Both the position numbers and the translations under genes were made by a program. Of a DNA stretch of 37,500 bases, positions 10,260 to 17,977 are shown piece by piece. The stretch is from Symbiodinium natans. Its lineage: Eukaryota; Sar; Dinophyceae; Suessiales; Symbiodiniaceae. Position 1 is the stretch's first letter, and each line of letters opens with the position of its first letter. The stretch is taken from positions 60,001 through 97,500 of the forward strand of contig CAJNDS010002670.1 of NCBI GenBank assembly GCA_905221605.1, written 5' to 3'. Under the pieces are notes generated by a model. That model worked only from the letters and a program-made list of their open reading frames with translations. It was not told where the DNA came from and did no database searches.

Positions 10260-10347
10260 GCCCCAAAGCTCTGAAGGCGGCGAAGGAGCGCTTCCTCTTC
10301 TTCTCGGCGAGCCGCTTCTTCTTGCGCTCGAGGTTAAGCTTCACGAC
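10260..10347 (-). CDS. Putative exon e18, highly basic
   Basis: Acceptor CGCTGGAG|G opens VVKLNLERKKKRLAEKKRKR followed by SFAAFRALG, with GT donor GGGGC|GTGGGG and phase 1 out. Nearly every codon ends in G or C. The Lys/Arg run may act as a nuclear signal or nucleic-acid contact. Confidence 0.6.
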
Positions 10348-10825
10348 CTCCAGCGATGGAGGGCTTAATGTTCCAGGGTTTAGGGTTTCAGGGGTTTAGG
10401 GGTTCAGGGTTTCAGGGTTTAGGGTTTAGGGTTTCAGGGTTTTAGGGTTTAGGGTTTAGGGTTTCAGGATTCAGGGATTCAGGGTTGACATAAACTTATG
10501 TGGTGTGTAGGGGCATGGGGCTTATAGGGCTGGCTTAGGGTTCCGGGTTTAAGGTTTGGGGGTGTAAGGTGCGCATCTAGACCCATACACCCCCACACTC
10601 AGAGCTTCCTAGACATCTTGCTTTTTGGGTTCGGGGGAAGTCAGGTTGGCACACTTGAGGAATGCGTTAGACAGGGCCCTAAGACCCTAAACCCTCCCCG
10701 AGATGTCTCCAGATTCTTCTTCGTGCGCTGGGGATTCGGGTTTTGGGGGTTTAGGCTTATGGGTTTATAGGGCGGCGTATGGCTCAGGGTGCCGGCCTTA
10801 AGCACCCCAAGCCCTGAACCCCCAA

Positions 10826-10922
10826 AACCCTAAACCCTAAACCCTAAACCCTAAACCCTAAACCCTAAACCCTAACCCCTAAACCCTAAACCCTAAACCC
10901 TAAACCCTAAACCCTAAACCCT
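10826..10922. repeat. CCCTAAA array
   Basis: Fourteen near-perfect heptamers end at the left edge of island e17. Confidence 0.9.
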
Positions 10923-10956
10923 GTGTGACGCCACACACCGGCGCTCAGAGGCCGGC

Positions 10957-10993
10957 CATGTATCTCAAGCACTCCACCGCCGTCTGGGCCGGC
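10957..10993 (-). CDS. Putative exon e17
   Basis: Acceptor CTGCCAAG|G and a GC donor (ACATG|GCCGGC) enclose 12 codons, PAQTAVECLRYM, in phase with both neighbours. If unspliced the frame would end at TGA after AGL. A plus-strand reading (MYLKHSTAVWAGLG) is also open and coding-like, so this exon is less certain. Confidence 0.4.
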
Positions 10994-11320
10994 CTTGGCA
11001 GAGGCTCTTGTGATGGGTGCCCACAAGTTGAGGCTCAGGGTTTAGGGTTTAGGGTTTAGGGTTTAGGGATTCGGGTTTGAAGGCTTCAGGGTTTAGGGTC
11101 AATGCTTTTGAGGCTCGGTGGGCAAGAAGGCCTAACAACGTTGAGGCCTCAGCGTTTAGGGTTTAGGGCTTGGGTTAAGGGCTTAGGGCTTAGGGCTTAA
11201 GGCTTAGCGCTTAGTGTTTAGGGTTTAGGGTTTAGGGTTTAGGGCTTAGGGTTTGAAGGCTTCAGGGTTTAGGGTTAGGCCCCCCTAAGGCACAAAAAAC
11301 ATGTTGCGAAGACGGGTGGC

Positions 11321-11396
11321 TTGTTCGGCTCCGCCGGCATGTCCACGTGGGTGCCCAGGCCCCGGCCACAGGAGTAGCTGGGGGTGATCCGCCGGC
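11321..11396 (-). CDS. Putative exon e16
   Basis: Acceptor GTAAAG|G and a GC donor (AACAA|GCCACC) enclose RRITPSYSCGRGLGTHVDMP and then AEPN. Third-position GC is over 90 percent. The right flank is a long TTTAGGG then TTTCGGG array. Confidence 0.6.
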
Positions 11397-11416
11397 CTTT
11401 ACCTTGCATTTTGCTT

Positions 11417-11672
11417 GGGTTTAGGGTTTAGGGTTTAGGGTTTAGGGTTTAGAGTTTAGGGTTTAGGGTTTAGGGTTTAGGGTTTAGGGTTTAGGGTTTA
11501 GGGTTTAGGGTTTAGGGTTTGGGGTTTGGGGTTTGGGGTTTAGGGGTTCGGGTTTAGGGTTAGGGTTTCGGGTTTCGGGTTTCGGGCTTCGGGTTTCGGG
11601 TTTCGGGTTTCGGGTTTCGGGTTTCGGGTTTCGGGTTTCGGGTTTCGGGTTTCGGGTTTCGGGTTTCGGGTT
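11417..11672. repeat. TTTAGGG array followed by a pure TTTCGGG array
   Basis: TTTAGGG runs to about 11520, mixed units follow, then about 15 TTTCGGG units at 11568-11672. Confidence 0.9.
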
Positions 11673-12042
11673 TGAAGCTCAGGGTCCCAGACCCTGCAGA
11701 TCCTGAAACCTTGGGCACCACCTCATGTTTAGTGGACCTGGGTTTCGGCCACTTCCGTGCACTTGAAACTCTTGGGGTTTAGGGCTTGGAATGTAGAACC
11801 ATCCAAAACGCTTTGACCATGCCAACCCTCTTGGTTTACTAATTTCTTGCTCGGGAACCAGAAAGATAAGGGGCTCCGGAAACAATACCTCAGAGGGCAC
11901 ATCTTGGAGGACTTAAGGTACCATAACCCGACCCAGACCTCCAAACCCTAAACCCTAAACCCTGAAACCTCAACGCTAGACCCTAAACCTTAAACTCTAA
12001 ACTCTAAAACCTAAGCACTAAAACCCGATACAGAGCCCGGGC

Positions 12043-12128
12043 CGCAGAAGGCATAGGGGATGCCAAGGGTATTGGAGATGCGCCCCACGCTGAGCACCAC
12101 CGGCAGGGCCGGGCAGCAGAAGACCAGC
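12043..12128 (-). CDS. Putative exon e15, helicase-like
   Basis: Acceptor AACGCCGAG|G opens 28 codons starting LVFCCPALPVVLSVGRIS and ending NTLGIPYAFC. A GC donor (TGCG|GCCC) gives phase 1, matching e16; a GT donor (TCT|GTATCG) three codons on is an alternative. A beta-strand ending in Cys-Cys followed by a helix suits motif Ia of a helicase, but this is inference. The retrotransposon lies 30 bp beyond its acceptor. Confidence 0.6.
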
Positions 12129-12160
12129 CTCGGCGTTGGGGGTTTAGGGTTTAGGCTTAG

Positions 12161-12454
12161 TGCTGGTGTGAACCAGCAGGCTGAGCAGAAGGAACTAGTG
12201 GAGTGATCAATTCCCTAGCCCCATTCCCAACCATGGCTCACACAATAGGCGGAGATCTTTTACGCGCAGAAGCAACAGATCAACAAAGGAACAAAAAAGG
12301 TCTCTGCAGTGTAGGGCTACGGCTCCTACAGTATGATATGTACATGTTTAAATATGTGGCATGCTCAAGGCTTGAGTTTGGGCCTAGAAGCCACAAGGAA
12401 AAATGCGCACTGCAATTGACTAGAGAATGACATGTACAGGAGTAGACTTCAACA
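12161..12454 (-). repeat. 3' LTR of the copia element (294 bp)
   Basis: It matches the LTR at 27912-28205 along its full length. The preceding CTTAG (12156-12160) is the target duplication. The LTR interrupts a TTTAGGG tract that resumes at 28206. Confidence 0.95.
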
Positions 12455-12464
12455 CTCCTCCTTC
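12455..12464 (-). promoter_or_regulatory. Polypurine tract
   Basis: On the element strand GAAGGAGGAG sits directly against the first TG of the 3' LTR. This is the expected position and composition of the plus-strand primer of an LTR retrotransposon. Confidence 0.8.
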
Positions 12465-12674
12465 GCAACACCGCCAGGGTATTGCGACAAACAAAACCTG
12501 TACATGTCCATCCCTTCCGGGAGGAGGTACGAGCTCCGACCGAAGGAAAGGCTGTAGCTGGCCGGCTGGCCTCAGAGTGCGAGGGCTCTCACGGCACCTC
12601 TTTGCAAAAGGAAAGCACTGCTGGCAGGCCTGCGCAATGGGGCGCGCAACCTACCCGTCAGGGCGGCGGATGCC

Positions 12675-14108
12675 CTAACGTGTGCTATGCTGCGTGCAGT
12701 CTGCCTGGCTCCTGTGGCACTGCCGGCAGACCTCAAACACAACAAACTTGTGTGAACGGGCAAGTGTGGAACAGGCCTTGGTGCGATGAAGCGTGTTGCC
12801 CTCGGGCGTTGCAAAGAAACGAGTTGGTGCTTCATCGGCCTGCCTAGTGGAAGCTGGCGCGTTCCTCCCGGAAGCGGTCGCAAGACTCTGTGAGGAACTG
12901 GCCGCTGTCTCTCTCTCAGAGATTTCTGCCCGGATTGCTTGCTCCGTGCGGTCCCTGAGACGCTGCAACTTGCGTGCCTTTCGCGGGCTTAGCGACACAC
13001 TGCTCATGCCGAAGGTCCTGCGGGACAAGAAGGCAAAACTCCACTTCAGAAACTCCCACAAAACAATGGCACAAAACGCAACACCGAAAATGCACACTGC
13101 AAGCATCAGGTCGGCGTCCAAGGGAACTGGGAGCGACAGATCTTCGGGCTCTTCGTCCTCCTGACTGGCAGCGCCTATAACCTGTGCAAATGCTAGCAAA
13201 ACCGCTAGTGCTCTCAAATGCTGATCGGTCTGAGTGACAGTGCCAGCTTCCGCTGCACGGGGCTCTGCAAAAAGAGACCTCACCTGTGGAGTGGACTGTG
13301 CGCTGTACTCAAGCAAGCCCCATATCGCTAAGAGCTCACTGATCCTTGCAGATGGGAGCGCCTTGGTGAGAAGGTCAGCGGCTTGCTCTACACCTGGGCA
13401 GTAAACGGGAATGATCTCGCCAGTCTCATACTGCTCCCTGAGATAATTGGCGCGCACCCTCAGGTGGCGGGTTCGCCAAGAACCTTGGCCAATGGCGATG
13501 GCAAGCGCAGACTGTGAGTCAACCCTCAAGGTCTTACCTAAGTTAACGACCCCAAACTCACCCAGCATGGCCTCTGCAGACTGCAATGCAACGACAGCAT
13601 CAAGTCCTGCGACAAGCTCGGACTCTGCAGTGCTGAGTGTGACAAACGCCTGCCTGGCCGAACGCCAGCAGACAGGCGATCCGTGCAAGAAGACTACCCA
13701 GCCGGTGTGTGAGCGGTTGCCGTCTGGTGCAAAAGAGGCATCACTGTATGCTACTAGGCCTGTGTCATCTGCGTCAGCAGTGAGAGCAAAGGCTTTGGTT
13801 TGCTGCACGTAGGCGAGTGCTCTTTCAGCGATGCGTGCAGCCCTTTCAGGCGCCTTTGTGCTCAACGTAGCAAGAACACAAGCGGTGAACGCGAGATCCG
13901 GTCTCGTGCGCTGGCTCAGCCACAAGATTTCTCCGGTCAGCCTCTGGGCTGTGCGAACTGACTCCTCGGCGGGGGACTCATCCGTCAGGAGAGTGTCGAA
14001 GGACACTAAGTCCCTTGGGCAAGGGATCTTACCCAGCGCAGTGGGCTTGACGTTGTTGAGGCGTAGCAGCTCCTCTGCGTAGGCCTCAGCCAGCAAGTAG
14101 GAAGTCAT
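12675..14108 (-). CDS. Copia pol: RT thumb, RNase H and membrane-type C-terminal extension
   Basis: The frame enters in the connection region (EAYAEELLRLNNV, residues 8-20) and contains the RNase H domain: YSDASFAPDG (121-130), STAESELVAG (159-168), VDSQSA (196-201) and ADLLTKAL (244-251). After RNase H comes an extra 220 residues with a hydrophobic segment LMLAVCIFGVAFCAIVLWEF (334-353), a basic region and a C-terminal His/Cys motif (H441, C446, C461, C464). RNase H degrades the RNA template; the role of the extension is unknown. The end lies 220 bp before the 3' LTR. Confidence 0.85.
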   Translation of the reverse strand: MTSYLLAEAYAEELLRLNNVKPTALGKIPCPRDLVSFDTLLTDESPAEESVRTAQRLTGEILWLSQRTRPDLAFTACVLATLSTKAPERAARIAERALAYVQQTKAFALTADADDTGLVAYSDASFAPDGNRSHTGWVVFLHGSPVCWRSARQAFVTLSTAESELVAGLDAVVALQSAEAMLGEFGVVNLGKTLRVDSQSALAIAIGQGSWRTRHLRVRANYLREQYETGEIIPVYCPGVEQAADLLTKALPSARISELLAIWGLLEYSAQSTPQVRSLFAEPRAAEAGTVTQTDQHLRALAVLLAFAQVIGAASQEDEEPEDLSLPVPLDADLMLAVCIFGVAFCAIVLWEFLKWSFAFLSRRTFGMSSVSLSPRKARKLQRLRDRTEQAIRAEISERETAASSSQSLATASGRNAPASTRQADEAPTRFFATPEGNTLHRTKACSTLARSHKFVVFEVCRQCHRSQADCTQHSTR

Positions 14109-16314
14109 CGACGTAGGTGATTAAACCTCCCACGACTTGTCCATCACTGGTTTGCACGACGCGCCACCAGTTCGTGTCTAACTTGCCCTTGAGTAGCTGC
14201 AACTCAACTCCGTTGACCACGCATCTAAGGGCCAAAAGCTGGGAATCCCTAAAGTCTGACCACAGCTTTGGTGACTCCCTGAGGCCATAGACGGCGTGCG
14301 TGAGGATCCAGAGCTCTCCCTCCTGTGCAAGACCTTGTCGCACAAGGTAGCGTGGCGGTGTTAGAGCAAACACAGGAAACCCGTCGCCCTGAGGGATGGG
14401 CGTCAGGAGGAATGCTGAGGTGACATCTAAGATGCCTAGCATCCAACGCCTCTTAGAGCTAATGACCACCAAACAACGAAGTGACTCTGCTGCAGCGCCT
14501 GACGCGTATATCTCGGTGCCAGTGGAAGGGGCATGGTTTCCACACGCAACAAGCCTCGCCTTGCGTTTAAACAAGCTTGGCTGAGCTGCATGCTCCCCGT
14601 TCTCGGGCGCGATAGCTTGCACGTCAGGCGGTTTGACTGTGAAAACCATCTTTGCCGGTACGACCCTCACGTCAGTGCGGTGAAGCCAGTTCCCTTTTCG
14701 CACCTCACCAGGCGGCAAACTGCGCACAGCCTTTTCTATGACCCCGATCTCTTTGTGGACTGACGGGAGCCACACCTCACTGTGCTTTTCCGCCTCTCGC
14801 GGGTCAACAGTGTGAACTATCTGCAGTGGCTCAGTTAGACCACTTAGCAACTGCTCAATGTCCGGGGTGTACACTGGCTCGGACTTGCAAAGACGCGGGT
14901 CCAGGTCGTCAGACCGGAGGGCACACAGCCACTCACCCGTCTGTGGGCTTGGAAAGGAGAGTTCCCACTGCACGGGCTGCTCTGGCCAAGGCTCCTCCTC
15001 GACCTGTGCGGGGGGTTGTGGCTCCAGGGTCTGCAAAGCGCAGAATGCTTGCTCGCGCTGCGCTGTGTGAGAGTCTGGGGTGTGCTTGAGGTTCCATGAC
15101 ACCTCTAGCTCTACAGTTCCAGCCTCAACCTTTTGAGTCTCCTTCCAACCCCCGCCCTTGTCTACTTTCTGCGCTTCCCTTGAGCTGTCTTCACTTGCGA
15201 GCTCTAAGGGGCCCTCCTCGAACATGTCAAACACGTCTAGGCGCCTTACATCTTGCTGCGTCGTGAGTGGTAAGCGCGCTGAGGCAGGGAGCGGAAAGCC
15301 TAAGGACTCCAGGGCTTGAAGCTCAGACTCTGGGACTTTCCCTAAGGTGTTTACAGTGTATGCTACGAGCACAACCCTTTCACCTTCAAAAGGAGTGGTT
15401 GCATGACGGCGTTTGGGGTCAAGGTAGAAGGGCTTGCCTCTCTGCAGGCTGCGCGTTGCGCCCAACCACTTCTTTCCTGCACCGTCAACTCTTTGCTCAA
15501 CAGGCCCGTGGAGGACATCTCCTGCTCGCAGTTCTACCCACAAGTCTCCTCCTTCAGGAGGGAGCTTGAGTGGAAGGACTACGTTAACAGACCCTTCTAC
15601 GTTGTTATGGTCTGCATGCAGGGACATGGGGTTAGTGTTTGAGAGCCAAAGACTCGTGAATTCGGCCTCTGGGCTTACAGACAGAAGCGTCGCTGCCATA
15701 AGCTCTGTGAGCCAAGAGTGGGAGTTTGTAACGCTTGTGGTGCCTACTACACCACCATGTCGGTAAAGGCCGGCCTTAAGGGACTGCAGACGGCTGAACT
15801 GGACCAAGACCCACATGGCCTCTTCGAGGTCCCAGTCTTCAAGCAGCAACTCCTTGGCAAAACCCTCAAGGTCCACAACACTAAACCGACTAGCCCTAAA
15901 CTCCTGCTCAACGGCTTCACCCACTACACCTAAACCTTTAGGCAAGGCTTGCTCAGGCGGACACTCACTGTCAGGTAGTGGTGACAACCGGGACTCACGA
16001 ACTGCAAGGCTTGACTTCTCACGGAGTCGGACGCGACGTGGAGGTAAGGCAGGTTCCGGCGCACGCTCACCTTCCGGCGGCGGAACGGGCGGCGGCGGCA
16101 AGGGTGGCTCGCCAGCTGCTGGCGCAGACTTCCCACGCACACGCCTTGCTGGCTCGAGCGGCGCGGGCTCCCTCACATCGCCCTCATACACACGGTCGGG
16201 CATTTCTGGCGAGTGGAGGCGTGAGCGCACGTGGAGTGTTTGGAGAAAGCCGTTCCCCACTCCATCATTGCGTAGGACGACGTGGCCATCATTGACAGAA
16301 GGCGACAAACCCAC
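14086..16314 (-). CDS. Copia pol: reverse transcriptase
   Basis: The frame starts in the integrase C-terminal block, passes through a proline-rich linker (AAGEPPLPPPPVPPPEGE) and a dinoflagellate-type spacer, and enters the reverse transcriptase at about residue 520. Landmarks are HKEIGVIEKA, RKARLVACGNHA, ILDVTSAFLLTPIPQG with the first catalytic Asp, AVYGLRESPKLW, and YVDDFLLAG with the catalytic pair just before the stop. The frame stops right after YVDD because the following stretch is deleted. It could not make an active enzyme. No ATG is needed because it derives from a polyprotein. Confidence 0.85.
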   Translation of the reverse strand: MGLSPSVNDGHVVLRNDGVGNGFLQTLHVRSRLHSPEMPDRVYEGDVREPAPLEPARRVRGKSAPAAGEPPLPPPPVPPPEGERAPEPALPPRRVRLREKSSLAVRESRLSPLPDSECPPEQALPKGLGVVGEAVEQEFRASRFSVVDLEGFAKELLLEDWDLEEAMWVLVQFSRLQSLKAGLYRHGGVVGTTSVTNSHSWLTELMAATLLSVSPEAEFTSLWLSNTNPMSLHADHNNVEGSVNVVLPLKLPPEGGDLWVELRAGDVLHGPVEQRVDGAGKKWLGATRSLQRGKPFYLDPKRRHATTPFEGERVVLVAYTVNTLGKVPESELQALESLGFPLPASARLPLTTQQDVRRLDVFDMFEEGPLELASEDSSREAQKVDKGGGWKETQKVEAGTVELEVSWNLKHTPDSHTAQREQAFCALQTLEPQPPAQVEEEPWPEQPVQWELSFPSPQTGEWLCALRSDDLDPRLCKSEPVYTPDIEQLLSGLTEPLQIVHTVDPREAEKHSEVWLPSVHKEIGVIEKAVRSLPPGEVRKGNWLHRTDVRVVPAKMVFTVKPPDVQAIAPENGEHAAQPSLFKRKARLVACGNHAPSTGTEIYASGAAAESLRCLVVISSKRRWMLGILDVTSAFLLTPIPQGDGFPVFALTPPRYLVRQGLAQEGELWILTHAVYGLRESPKLWSDFRDSQLLALRCVVNGVELQLLKGKLDTNWWRVVQTSDGQVVGGLITYVDDFLLAG

Positions 16315-16440
16315 CTATCCCCTAAGTCACCCCTAGAAGGTCCGTAAAACTTGAGCTTCACGGAACTGGAAGAAGAGCGCACTGCCGCATTGAGCGGCAT
16401 GCTCTCCGCGTGCGCCTCAAAAACAATGTAGGCAATGTGT
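16173..16440 (-). pseudogene. Copia integrase C-terminal fragment, out of frame
   Basis: The frame KLKFYGPSRGDLGDRW leads to a one-base frame change near 16310, after which the pol frame continues as VGLSPSVNDGHVVLRN. The latter resembles the GPS...DGHVV block that ends copia integrases. An in-frame TAG precedes the pol frame at 16315. The right boundary with the nested insertion is not resolved; VNLKWYGP on the far side (about 22345-22370) is oddly similar. Confidence 0.5.
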
Positions 16441-17061
16441 TTAGCTCAGCCAGCCACTAAACACACGCACAAAACAAAGTCATGAGGCTCAAAACTTCAG
16501 CTAAAAAACGAGGTGGAGGGGGGAAAAAACAAGCAGACAGGAAAACATAGCATATATCACAAATGCCGTCATATATTGTAGCAGTCAACTCCTTTGGAAC
16601 CGAAAAGGGGGGGAGCAAGACAAGTCAAAGCAAACAGAAAAACTATTCAAACAGCAACGGGAAGACTCGCACTGGTGGGATGGAACAGATCATACTAATG
16701 TGCATAAGTCACAGAACGCGGGCCGCACAGCAGATTTCTTTTGACGCAGGACAGGACCTGGTCTGGGCAGGGGGACAGGACCCCTCTGCTTCGCAACCGG
16801 ACGAGACCGGTGCGTCAAAAGTTGAAAGGAAATGTGGCATGAGCATCGCGCGTTGTGCAAGTTTGTGAGCCACTGAAGACTGTTAACACACGCACTCAGC
16901 CACTGAGAACGGTCACCCCTCTACTTTGCAGCCGAACTGAGCCGGTGCGTCAAAAGTTCGGAAAAACAGCTGAACTCGCGCGTGACACCGTGCTTTACAT
17001 GTTTTGCTCAACTTAAACGTCAACGACTCGCACGTCACGAAACAGCCTGTGACCTACCGCC
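16440..17061. other. Gene-free segment with inverted and direct repeats
   Basis: No coding frame stands out. CTTTTGACGCA at 16737-16747 is matched by its reverse complement TGCGTCAAAAG at 16811-16821, and the latter recurs at 16946-16956. The surrounding 50 bp (GACCGG or GAGCCGG before, CAGCCACTGA nearby) is also partly repeated, as in a degenerate tandem unit of about 135 bp. This is probably the 3' non-coding part of the nested element. Confidence 0.4.
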
Positions 17062-17598
17062 CTACCGACGTTTGTATCGGCTTGCCTCAGGCGTCTCACT
17101 TTTCCGCTTCAAGCCGGACCCCGTCGACTGTTTGCCCTTCCCTTTTGCTGGGATACCGAGATCATCGCATACGGCTTGGTGTAACCTCCCAGGACGCCAA
17201 GTTCCCTCACGCATCCCTAGCTCTGGCCACACCCCGCCCTTCTTCGCAAAAACTGGCCTCAGCCTCGGATCAAGCCACAGACTGCGAAGTTTTTGCCCTG
17301 TCGCACCAAACTGGAACGTTGTCACGAGTACCCATGCCCTATCGTCTTCTGGCGCACGACTCAAATTCGAGATTGCGGATATTCCCACCGTCGAACCCAA
17401 GGCCACCAACTCCTCTGCAGCTGTGCTTGCCTCTGTCCCTTGCCTCGAAGCTGCTTCTGACAACGCCCCCAACAGCGCGTCATACACCAGCAACTTAAGC
17501 GGTTTACCCTTTTCCTTCGTCCCATTCATCACTGCTTCCCTGTCTGACTGATACACGGCCAAGACCTCTTTGAGTCGAGACCTCAAGAGCCCGGACAA
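17062..17598 (-). CDS. Unrecognised ORF, C-terminal part of the coiled-coil protein
   Basis: The 178-residue frame begins in the overlap with the upstream coiled-coil frame and reads LRSRLKEVLAVYQSDREAVM, then a globular region (KPLKLLVYDALLGALSEAA, DDRAWVLVTTFQFGATGQKL, WRPGRLHQAVCDDLGIP) and a basic tail ending in ASRYKRR. A single frameshift probably splits one original protein of about 250 residues. I do not recognise the family. Confidence 0.45.
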   Translation of the reverse strand: MSGLLRSRLKEVLAVYQSDREAVMNGTKEKGKPLKLLVYDALLGALSEAASRQGTEASTAAEELVALGSTVGISAISNLSRAPEDDRAWVLVTTFQFGATGQKLRSLWLDPRLRPVFAKKGGVWPELGMREGTWRPGRLHQAVCDDLGIPAKGKGKQSTGSGLKRKSETPEASRYKRR

Positions 17599-17806
17599 CT
17601 ATCTGCTGTCCGCTCCGAGCTTCCCCTGAGTCCCTTGACGCCTGCACTGCCAGTTGACTGGTACGTTCCAACTTTCCTGAAACTTCTTCCAGTTGCGAGC
17701 GGAGCTGATCCACGTCGTCAGCATTCACGGAAGAACGGGTGTCTCGGCCTCTGTCACGGTCCTTGTCTGGACGGTCACGGTCACGACGGTCACGCTCACG
17801 AGCCAT
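17504..17806 (-). CDS. Unrecognised coiled-coil ORF, N-terminal part
   Basis: The ORF is open from 17938, but the ATG at 17806 starting MARERDRRDRDRPDKDRDRG is more natural. An RD-rich basic stretch is followed by a predicted coiled coil (DVDQLRSQLEEVSGKLERTS). The frame then gives way to the next ORF in a 95-bp overlap. Basic region plus coiled coil resembles a LINE ORF1 or Gag-like protein, yet it lies after the LINE's reverse transcriptase instead of before it. It may belong to an older element that the LINE entered. Confidence 0.45.
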   Translation of the reverse strand: MARERDRRDRDRPDKDRDRGRDTRSSVNADDVDQLRSQLEEVSGKLERTSQLAVQASRDSGEARSGQQIVVRALEVSTQRGLGRVSVRQGSSDEWDEGKG

Positions 17807-17977
17807 GGTGTTGCTACGCTTGTCAAGCTTGTGGGATTTGAGAACGCGCGGAAACACATGTGGCTTGTGAACACTGACATTGCTGGACTGCACAACAACA
17901 CACACTGACAGAAGCTTGAACTCATGTTTGCAGTCCAAAGTGCGACTGTCGCACCTTCGCGGCGTACTGGAGTCAGC

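Noticed and set aside
12203-12430. Identical 75-codon plus-strand ORFs in both LTRs
   Set aside because: They lie antisense within LTRs, and their identity only reflects LTR identity.
15815-16336. Plus-strand ORF of 173 codons in the copia RT region
   Set aside because: It is the antisense shadow of the proline-rich linker of the RT frame.
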